A DNA stretch of 26,419 nt. It comes from an uncultured Eubacteriales bacterium. Lineage in GTDB: Bacteria; Bacillota; Clostridia; Monoglobales; Monoglobaceae. The stretch lies in assembly GCA_905201285.1 (NCBI GenBank), contig CAJKNM010000015.1, forward strand, positions 1 through 26,419. Direction: 5' to 3'. Below are positions 21,271 through 26,419 of the stretch, in pieces (position 1 is the stretch's first letter; each line of letters opens with the position of its first letter). A model generated the notes under the pieces. That model saw only the letters and a program-made list of their open reading frames with translations. It was not told the DNA's origin and did not search any database. The position numbers were made by a program, and so were the translations under genes.

Positions 21271-22308
21271 ATGAATAAGACTTTTAAACTAACCGCGCTT
21301 ATACTGACTATAGCCGCAATTGTGATTTCGGCTGCGTTTGGGGTATTTGCCGCACAGAAGGTGTCTGATATATCATTCGGAGATAATATATATGTACACG
21401 GACTCGACGATGCAACCGAACAGGTTGGAATGATAAATATGCTTTTAATCGGTGTCGATGAAGGCGGATATAGAAGTGATACAATTATGCTTGTTTCGGT
21501 TGACGGATATTCGGGCAGGGTAAACATTCTGTCTGTTCCGCGTGATACAATGATTAAGCCCGAGGGATACACAAGCCAGAAGATAAATGCCCTTATCGGA
21601 CTCGGCCGTGAAGCGGCTGATGCCGGTAAGATTTCTGAGCCTGAGGAAATGCTTATAGATGAAGTTAAGAGTTTAACCGGGCTTCCGGTTCATTATTTTA
21701 TATCGGTTGACTTTGATGGTTTTAAGGACATAATCGACGCACTTGACGGGGTTGATTTTAATGTTCCTTATGATATGAACTATGATGACCCGACTCAGAA
21801 TCTGCATATTCATCTTAAAGCGGGAATGCAGCACCTTAATGGTCAAGCGGCACATGATTTTGTCAGATTCAGACATAATAATGGCGGAAGTGCCCCGGGC
21901 GAATATGTTATGGGCGATGAAGGCCGTGAATATTGGCAGCAGGAATTTATGAAAGAGCTTGTTAAGCAGAAGATGAAACCGCAGTATCTTTCAAAGATAG
22001 ATGATTTGTTTAAGGTTGTTAAAGAAAACGTAAGGACAAATTATACAATGAAAGATTTATTAAATCATCTTTATCTTGTTCAACAGATTGACGTTGACAA
22101 TATAGGGTCATATCAGTTACCCGGCGGGTCGCAGTATATTTCGGATTTATGGTGGTACATCTATGACCCGGATAAAACACGTGAGCTTGTCAACAGAGTA
22201 TTCCTGCCGATGAGCAAGGAAGAGTGGGAGGAGTATAAAACCACTCATGCAGAAGAGCTTGCAAACAGTGCGCTTGGGTTCAGCGCAATATCCGAAATTA
22301 AAAAATAG
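21271..22308 (+). CDS. LytR-CpsA-Psr (LCP) family protein
   Basis: LCP proteins are membrane-anchored enzymes on the outer face that transfer teichoic acids or other lipid-linked glycopolymers to peptidoglycan. The 345-residue product has one N-terminal membrane anchor (about residues 6-28) and the LCP core: INMLLIGVDEGGYRSDTIML with Arg68 and Asp70, VNILSVPRDTMI with Arg91 and Asp92, ALDGVDFNVPYDMNYDD, and LNGQAAHDFVRFRHNN. These hold the conserved arginines and aspartates for pyrophosphate and metal binding. I start at ATG 21271 with AAGGAG 6 nt upstream; TTG 21232 lies near the transcription start. It is monocistronic, with its own promoter and terminator, between the alpha and str operons. 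Confidence 0.94.
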   Translation: MNKTFKLTALILTIAAIVISAAFGVFAAQKVSDISFGDNIYVHGLDDATEQVGMINMLLIGVDEGGYRSDTIMLVSVDGYSGRVNILSVPRDTMIKPEGYTSQKINALIGLGREAADAGKISEPEEMLIDEVKSLTGLPVHYFISVDFDGFKDIIDALDGVDFNVPYDMNYDDPTQNLHIHLKAGMQHLNGQAAHDFVRFRHNNGGSAPGEYVMGDEGREYWQQEFMKELVKQKMKPQYLSKIDDLFKVVKENVRTNYTMKDLLNHLYLVQQIDVDNIGSYQLPGGSQYISDLWWYIYDPDKTRELVNRVFLPMSKEEWEEYKTTHAEELANSALGFSAISEIKK

Positions 22309-22315
22309 GAAAAAT

Positions 22316-22360
22316 AACTGCCGCATAGCAAGAAAATTGCCCCTGCGGCAGTTTAATTTG
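22316..22360 (+). terminator. Terminator after the LCP gene
   Basis: AACTGCCGCA (22316-22325) and TGCGGCAGTT (22344-22353) form a perfect 10-bp stem with an 18-nt loop, followed by TTAATTTG. The T-tract is interrupted, but the stem is strong and it ends 7 nt after the LCP stop. Confidence 0.78.
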
Positions 22361-22401
22361 CACAAATTTAAGAAAAAATTTTTTTGGATTGTTTAAAACG
22401 G

Positions 22402-22430
22402 TTGACAGAAATAAAAAAATATGGTATAAT
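22402..22430 (+). promoter_or_regulatory. str operon promoter, perfect consensus
   Basis: TTGACA (22402-22407), a 17-nt A-rich spacer and TATAAT (22425-22430) are an exact sigma-A consensus. It drives the L7Ae-like gene, rpsL, rpsG, fusA and perhaps tuf. The sequence from 22391 to 22423 closely matches that in front of rpmJ. Confidence 0.93.
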
Positions 22431-22471
22431 GACTCGGTTAATATTAAAAGGTGAAGAGGGAATTGAGGTTA

Positions 22472-22717
22472 TTGGAAAAGCTGAAAACCCCATATAAAGT
22501 TGTAGGAATTAAACAGACAAAGGCTGCTATCCGCGACGGAAAGGCAATGACAATTTATATTGCCGATGATGCCGATTTTAGTGTAATTTCCGACGTGATT
22601 GAGCTTTGCAGAGGTGCCGGAATTGAACCGGTTCGTGTTCCGACCTTAAAAGAACTCGGAAGAGCCTGCGGAATTGATGTTCCTTGTGCCGCTGCGGCTG
22701 TCTTGAAAAGGCCTTAG
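22472..22717 (+). CDS. L7Ae-like K-turn RNA-binding protein (YbxF type)
   Basis: This is a ribosomal L7Ae-family protein, whose members bind kink-turn RNA; the Bacillus relative YbxF is encoded just before rpsL. The family core is clear: KVVGIKQTKAAIRDG, IYIADDADFSVI, VIELCRGAGIEPVRV and LKELGRACGIDVPCAAAAVL. The start is uncertain because no ATG is available. TTG 22472 gives MEKLKTPYKVVGIKQT, 81 residues, the closest fit to family N-termini as I remember them, with AGAGGG 11 nt upstream. TTG 22463 (AGGTGA 8 nt upstream) and GTG 22451 (no site) are alternatives. It is the first gene of the str operon. Confidence 0.88.
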   Translation: MEKLKTPYKVVGIKQTKAAIRDGKAMTIYIADDADFSVISDVIELCRGAGIEPVRVPTLKELGRACGIDVPCAAAAVLKRP

Positions 22718-22738
22718 CTATTAACACTAATATTGCTA

Positions 22739-22760
22739 AAAGCGCAGATATTGCGTTTTT
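22739..22760 (+). terminator. Attenuator-like hairpin between the L7Ae-like gene and rpsL
   Basis: AAAGCGCA (22739-22746) pairs with TGCGTTTT (22752-22759) over eight bases including one G-U, with a GATAT loop, and the run of five T forms the 3' arm. It resembles a weak bidirectional terminator, placed about 20 nt before the rpsL ribosome binding site. Confidence 0.4.
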
Positions 22761-22791
22761 ATATAAATTTATATGTATGGAGGTGAACATA

Positions 22792-23202
22792 TTGCCAACA
22801 TTTAACCAATTGGTCAGAAAGGGTAGAGCTACCGTTGAGAAGAAATCAACTGCTCCTGCTCTTTTGAAGGGTCTTAATACTAAGAAGAGCCAGCTTACCG
22901 ATCAGGCTTCTCCTCAGAAAAGAGGTGTCTGCACATCGGTTAGAACGATGACTCCTAAAAAGCCTAACTCGGCTTTGCGTAAGGTTGCCAGAGTTAAGCT
23001 GACAAACGGAATTGAGGTATCAGCTTATATTCCGGGTATCGGACATAACCTTCAGGAGCATAGCGTTGTTATGATCAGAGGTGGAAGAATCAAGGACCTT
23101 CCTGGTGTACGTTATCACATTATCCGCGGTACACTTGATACAGCAGGTGTGGACAAGCGTATGCAGAGCCGTTCAAAGTACGGCGCAAAGCGTCCTAAAT
23201 AA
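22792..23202 (+). CDS. rpsL: 30S ribosomal protein S12
   Basis: S12 lies at the decoding centre and governs accuracy. The 136-residue product begins PTFNQLVRKGRATVEKKS after the initiator and has TPKKPNSALRKVARVKL and IRGGRIKDLPGVRYHIIRG. The lysines altered in streptomycin-resistant strains (the PKKPNSA and RIKDLPG sites) are unchanged. The start is TTG 22792: it directly precedes the conserved PTFNQL, and GGAGGTGA lies 5 nt upstream. A longer frame reaching back to 22684 is an artefact overlapping the previous gene. rpsG follows after 132 nt of structured sequence. Confidence 0.98.
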   Translation: MPTFNQLVRKGRATVEKKSTAPALLKGLNTKKSQLTDQASPQKRGVCTSVRTMTPKKPNSALRKVARVKLTNGIEVSAYIPGIGHNLQEHSVVMIRGGRIKDLPGVRYHIIRGTLDTAGVDKRMQSRSKYGAKRPK

Positions 23203-23226
23203 GTTCTGATGCAGTTTAAAATGTAA

Positions 23227-23288
23227 GTGCATATATGTTCTGAAATTATAATTTGACCTATATGCACGACAGCGGACCAAATGTCCGT
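23227..23288 (+). ncRNA. Structured rpsL-rpsG intercistronic region
   Basis: GTGCATATA (23227-23235) and TATATGCAC (23259-23267) pair perfectly over 9 bp with a 23-nt loop. Immediately after, GCGGAC (23272-23277) pairs with GTCCGT (23283-23288) with one G-U pair and a 5-nt loop. No T-tract follows. In E. coli S7 represses the str operon by binding the rpsL-rpsG gap, so this is a positional counterpart; similarity of the fold is untested. Confidence 0.6.
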
Positions 23289-23334
23289 TGAGTACCTTAA
23301 TGGTGAATAAACCTAAAGAAGGAGGGGAAGAGAA

Positions 23335-23805
23335 GTGCCAAGAAGAGGTCATGTTGCTCGTCGTGATGTACTGCCTGATCCGGTTTATAACAGCAAGACT
23401 GTTACAAGACTGATCAACAACATCATGCTCGACGGAAAGAAGGGCGTTGCCCAGAGAATAGTTTATGATGCTTTTGATATCATCAAAGAGAAAACCGGTA
23501 AAGAACCGGTAGAGGTGTTTGAGGAAGCAATGAACTGCGTTATGCCTGTTTTAGAGGTAAAAGCACGCCGTGTCGGCGGTGCTAACTATCAGGTTCCGAT
23601 TGAGGTTAGACCTGACAGACGCGAAACACTCGGTCTGAGATGGATAACACTGTTCTCAAGAAAGAGATCCGAAAGAACAATGGCAGAACGTCTTGCAAAC
23701 GAATTGCTCGATGCAATCAACAGCACAGGCGGCGCGTTCAAGAAGAAAGAAGATACTCACAAGATGGCAGAAGCGAACAAGGCGTTTGCTCACTATCGCT
23801 GGTAA
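23335..23805 (+). CDS. rpsG: 30S ribosomal protein S7
   Basis: S7 nucleates assembly of the 30S head and contacts the E-site tRNA. The 156-residue product has PRRGHVARRDVLPDPVYNSK, the signature LINNIMLDGKKGVAQRIVYDAF, RRVGGANYQVPIEVRPDRR, and the C-terminal helix with THKMAEANKAFAHYRW. Length is standard. The start is GTG 23335 with AAGGAGGGG upstream; it directly precedes the conserved PRRG. It is followed by a 308-nt gap that holds a direct repeat. Confidence 0.98.
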   Translation: MPRRGHVARRDVLPDPVYNSKTVTRLINNIMLDGKKGVAQRIVYDAFDIIKEKTGKEPVEVFEEAMNCVMPVLEVKARRVGGANYQVPIEVRPDRRETLGLRWITLFSRKRSERTMAERLANELLDAINSTGGAFKKKEDTHKMAEANKAFAHYRW

Positions 23806-23824
23806 TTTTGCTTGAAAATCGTCG

Positions 23825-23915
23825 TATTTCGTCCGCTCGGGCGGCTCGCATATCCATGCTTGCCTCGCTGCGCGAACAAACTACTTCCGATTTTCTGCGC
23901 AAAATCCCAAACACG
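23825..23915. repeat. 91-bp direct repeat, copy 1
   Basis: This unit runs from TATTTCGTCCGCTCGG to AAAATCCCAAACACG and recurs 102 bp downstream with three mismatches in 91. It begins 20 nt after the rpsG stop. It is visibly more GC-rich and of different composition from the surrounding genes, suggesting a mobile or dispersed intergenic repeat. The rpsG-fusA gap (23806-24113) contains the two copies, a small hairpin and the fusA ribosome binding site, and no gene I can support. Confidence 0.9.
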
Positions 23916-23926
23916 CAGAAATCCGA

Positions 23927-24017
23927 TATTTCGTCCGCTCGGTCGGCTCGCATATCCATGCTTGCCTCACTGCGCGAACAAACTGCTTCCGATTTTCTGC
24001 GCAAAATCCCAAACACG
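23927..24017. repeat. 91-bp direct repeat, copy 2
   Basis: This second copy differs from the first at three positions: G to T at 23943, G to A at 23970 and A to G at 23985 (by alignment with offset 102). The period of 102 bp is 34 codons, which keeps frames open through both copies on both strands. An 11-bp spacer separates the copies. Confidence 0.9.
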
Positions 24018-24060
24018 GATTATTCCTGTTTGGAACGATAGAATGTCATATATACAGAAA

Positions 24061-24075
24061 TACGGCAAGGCCGTA
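24061..24075 (+). promoter_or_regulatory. Small hairpin upstream of fusA
   Basis: TACGGC (24061-24066) and GCCGTA (24070-24075) form a perfect 6-bp stem with a 3-nt loop, 39 nt before the fusA start. No T-tract follows, and I see no convincing promoter between the direct repeats and fusA. Confidence 0.4.
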
Positions 24076-24113
24076 AATAGGCAGTGTGAAAGAACATTGC
24101 GAAAGGAGATACT

Positions 24114-26192
24114 ATGGGTAGAGCGTTTACTCTGGAAAAAACCAGAAATATAGGCATCATGGCTCATATCGATGCCGGTAAGACAACTACTACAGAGCGT
24201 ATTCTGTTCTACACCGGCCGAATTCATAAAATCGGCGAGACCCACGAGGGTGCCGCACAGATGGACTGGATGGAGCAGGAGCAGGAACGTGGTATTACGA
24301 TTACCTCTGCCGCAACAACGGCGCAGTGGAAGGGCCACAGAATCAATATCATCGATACACCGGGACACGTTGACTTCACGGTTGAAGTTGAGCGTTCACT
24401 TCGTGTACTTGACGGTAGTGTAACGGTTCTTTGCGCAAAGGGCGGCGTTGAGCCACAGTCTGAAACCGTATGGCGCCAGGCTGATAAATATCATGTACCG
24501 AGAATGGTATATGTAAATAAGATGGATATTATGGGTGCGGATTTCTACAACGTTATCCACATGATGAAAGACCGTCTTAAGTGTAACGCAGTTCCGATTC
24601 AGCTGCCTATCGGCGCTGAAGATGAATTCAGAGGTCTCATTGACCTTATCCAGATGAAGGCTTATGTTTATTATGATGAACTCGGCCAGGATGAGAGAAT
24701 CGAAGAGATTCCTGAAGATATGAAAGAAAAGGCTAACGAATACCGCCAGGCTTTACTTGAGCATGTTGCTGAAACAGATGAAGCATTGATGGAGAAATTC
24801 TTTGAAGAGGGCGACCTTTCGGTTGACGAAATCAAGAAGGCTATTCGTAAGTCAACGATAGCAAACGAGATGGTACCGGTTCTGTGTGGTTCGTCATACA
24901 GAAATAAGGGTGTTCAGAATATGCTGGACGCGGTTATCGACTTTATGCCGTCACCTCTTGATGTTCCTCCCATTAAGGGAATTATCCCGAGAACAGAGGA
25001 AGAGGCTGTACGTCACTCATCCGATGATGAGCCGTTTGCTGCACTCGCATTTAAGATTATGACTGACCCGTTCGTAGGAAAACTCGCTTTCTTCCGTGTA
25101 TACTCGGGTACACTCAACAGCGGTTCTCACGTATACAACTCAGTAAAGGACAACAAAGAGAGAATCGGTCGTATTCTTCAGATGCACGCAAATCACAGAG
25201 AAGATATCGAGACAGTATATGCCGGTGATATCGCTGCTGCTGTAGGTCTTAAGAACACTACGACAGGTGATACACTCTGTGATGAAAAGAACCCGATTAT
25301 TCTTGAGTCGATGGAATTCCCGGAACCGGTTATTCGTGTTGCGATTGAGCCGAAGACTAAGGCGGGTCAGGAGAAGATGGGTATTGCTCTTGCAAAGCTT
25401 GCAGAAGAAGATCCTACCTTCAGAACCTATACAGATGACGAAACCGGTCAGACGATTATCGCCGGAATGGGTGAACTTCACCTCGAGATTATCGTAGACC
25501 GTCTGCTTCGTGAGTTTAAGGTTGAGGCAAACGTAGGTAATCCTCAGGTTTCATACCGTGAGACAATCCGCAAGCCTGCACACGTTAACCACAAGTATGC
25601 AAGACAGTCAGGTGGTAAAGGTCAGTACGGACACGTTGTATTGGATATTGAACCGCTCGAGCCGGGCGGCGGATATATCTTCGAGAACAAGATTGTCGGC
25701 GGTGCTATTCCTAAGGAATATATACCGGCTGTTGACGCAGGTATCCAGGGTGCTTTACAGTCCGGTGTTCTTGCAGGCTATCAGACAGTAGACGTTAAGG
25801 TTGAGCTTTATGACGGTTCATACCACGAGGTCGACTCTTCTGAAATGGCATTCAAGATCGCAGGTTCAATGGCTATCAAGGAAGCATGCCGCAAGGCTAA
25901 CCCCGTTATCCTTGAACCTATCATGAAGGTAGTTGTAACAGTTCCCGAAGAATACATGGGCGACGTTATCGGCGACTTAAGTTCACGTCGTGGTGAGATA
26001 CAGGGTATGGAAGACAGAAACGGCGTTAAGCAGATTAATGCTTTCGTTCCTCTGTCAGAAATGTTCGGTTACTCAAATGATCTGCGTTCTAAGTCACAGG
26101 GTCGTGGTCAGTATGTAATGGAACCCAGCCACTACATTCAGGTTCCCAAGTCAATTGCAGATGGAATCATCAGCAAGAGAGCTAAGGACTAA
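24114..26192 (+). CDS. fusA: Translation elongation factor G
   Basis: EF-G is the GTPase that drives translocation and, with ribosome recycling factor, ribosome recycling. The 692-residue product has the full domain set. The G domain shows AHIDAGKTT at 17-25 (P-loop), RGITITSAATT (switch I), DTPGH at 81-85 and NKMD at 135-138. Later come GMGELHLEIIVDRLLREF in domain III and HEVDSSEMAFKIAGSMA in domain IV, and the C-terminal VPLSEMFGYSNDLRSKSQGRG in domain V. Length is typical. The ATG has AAAGGAG upstream. It is followed by tuf after 101 nt. Confidence 0.98.
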   Translation: MGRAFTLEKTRNIGIMAHIDAGKTTTTERILFYTGRIHKIGETHEGAAQMDWMEQEQERGITITSAATTAQWKGHRINIIDTPGHVDFTVEVERSLRVLDGSVTVLCAKGGVEPQSETVWRQADKYHVPRMVYVNKMDIMGADFYNVIHMMKDRLKCNAVPIQLPIGAEDEFRGLIDLIQMKAYVYYDELGQDERIEEIPEDMKEKANEYRQALLEHVAETDEALMEKFFEEGDLSVDEIKKAIRKSTIANEMVPVLCGSSYRNKGVQNMLDAVIDFMPSPLDVPPIKGIIPRTEEEAVRHSSDDEPFAALAFKIMTDPFVGKLAFFRVYSGTLNSGSHVYNSVKDNKERIGRILQMHANHREDIETVYAGDIAAAVGLKNTTTGDTLCDEKNPIILESMEFPEPVIRVAIEPKTKAGQEKMGIALAKLAEEDPTFRTYTDDETGQTIIAGMGELHLEIIVDRLLREFKVEANVGNPQVSYRETIRKPAHVNHKYARQSGGKGQYGHVVLDIEPLEPGGGYIFENKIVGGAIPKEYIPAVDAGIQGALQSGVLAGYQTVDVKVELYDGSYHEVDSSEMAFKIAGSMAIKEACRKANPVILEPIMKVVVTVPEEYMGDVIGDLSSRRGEIQGMEDRNGVKQINAFVPLSEMFGYSNDLRSKSQGRGQYVMEPSHYIQVPKSIADGIISKRAKD

Positions 26193-26221
26193 TAAAATTT
26201 TTCTGAAAGAGCAAAAAAGAC

Positions 26222-26270
26222 TTGTTTTTTGAGAAATAATCTGATAAAATACTAAGTGTATGGAATACAC
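26222..26270 (+). promoter_or_regulatory. Possible weak tuf promoter and leader hairpin
   Basis: TTGTTT (26222-26227) and TAAAAT (26245-26250) are 17 nt apart but match the -35 consensus at only three positions. A perfect small hairpin, GTGTAT (26256-26261)/ATACAC (26265-26270), lies between this and the AAAGGAGG ribosome binding site of tuf. It may add tuf transcription to read-through from fusA; the support is weak. Confidence 0.35.
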
Positions 26271-26293
26271 ATAATTAAAGGAGGAAAATTCCA

Positions 26294-26419
26294 ATGGCAA
26301 AGCAGAAATTTGAACGTACCAAGCCCCACGTAAACATTGGTACAATCGGTCACGTAGACCACGGTAAGACAACTTTAACAGCAGCTATCACTAAGGTTCT
26401 TTCACTCAAGGGCTATGCT
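26294..26419 (+). CDS. tuf: Translation elongation factor Tu, 5' part
   Basis: EF-Tu carries aminoacyl-tRNA to the ribosome as a GTP complex. Only the first 42 codons lie in the window: MAKQKFERTKPHVNIGTIG, then the P-loop GHVDHGKTT (19-27) and LTAAITKVL. The frame is open to the last base, so the gene continues beyond the right edge. The ATG has AAAGGAGG upstream. Position after fusA is the conserved str order. Confidence 0.97.
   Translation, partial: MAKQKFERTKPHVNIGTIGHVDHGKTTLTAAITKVLSLKGYA

Noticed and set aside
22684..22791. Upstream extension of S12 giving a 172-residue protein
   Set aside because: It overlaps the L7Ae-like gene, has no family similarity, and the conserved S12 N-terminus begins right at TTG 22792 behind GGAGGTGA.
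23738..24016. Open frame of 92 codons on the - strand between rpsG and fusA, and overlapping + strand frames at 23640-24153
   Set aside because: They run through the two copies of the direct repeat, whose period is a multiple of three; the translated pieces are just duplicated repeat sequence, there is no ribosome binding site, and they overlap rpsG or fusA.
23825..24017. CRISPR array
   Set aside because: There are only two long units separated by 11 bp, without spacers of regular length or cas genes.
1..26419. rRNA, tRNA, insertion sequence or prophage genes
   Set aside because: I looked for cloverleaf arms, transposase or integrase motifs and phage-type proteins and found none.

Overview
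The window is a chromosomal translation-gene super-cluster from a low-to-moderate GC Gram-positive bacterium, most likely a member of the Clostridia. The evidence is the strong AGGAGG-type ribosome binding sites, TTGACA/TATAAT promoters, Veg, zinc-type S14, a zinc-type LID in adenylate kinase, the small KOW protein between map and infA, and an L7Ae-like gene ahead of rpsL. I cannot name a genus from the sequence alone. Almost everything reads on the + strand.

Layout: (1) 1-3047: veg on the - strand, diverging from a small operon of a membrane acyltransferase, rsmA and a zinc-ribbon/DUF2007-like protein. (2) 3143-16592: a consensus promoter and a structured leader of about 310 nt, then the fused S10-spc operon rpsJ-rplC-rplD-rplW-rplB-rpsS-rplV-rpsC-rplP-rpmC-rpsQ-rplN-rplX-rplE-rpsN-rpsH-rplF-rplR-rpsE-rpmD-rplO-secY-adk-map-KOW gene-infA, ending in a strong terminator. 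(3) 16673-17812: a CapA-like lipoprotein gene sitting between infA and rpmJ, which are normally adjacent. (4) 17859-21141: a new promoter and the alpha operon rpmJ-rpsM-rpsK-rpsD-rpoA-rplQ, closed by a UUCG terminator. (5) 21199-22360: an independently transcribed LytR-CpsA-Psr (LCP) gene. (6) 22402-26419: a consensus promoter and the str operon L7Ae-like gene-rpsL-rpsG-fusA-tuf; tuf runs off the window.

The genes together supply ribosomal proteins of both subunits, rRNA dimethylation (RsmA), translation factors IF-1, EF-G and EF-Tu, RNA polymerase alpha, the protein-export channel SecY, N-terminal Met removal and adenylate homeostasis. Three envelope genes (acyltransferase, CapA-like, LCP) lie at the seams between these blocks.

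I see no defence island, CRISPR array, prophage, insertion sequence or new multi-gene system. What merits a second look is architecture and non-coding sequence: str lies downstream of alpha instead of upstream of S10; there are structured RNAs in the S10 leader and in the gaps rplN-rplX, rpsN-rpsH, rpsL-rpsG and around rpsM; secY-adk holds a cluster of related palindromes; a 91-bp direct repeat lies ahead of fusA; and the alpha and str operons have nearly identical promoters. All RNA folds were paired by eye; no energies or database searches were computed.
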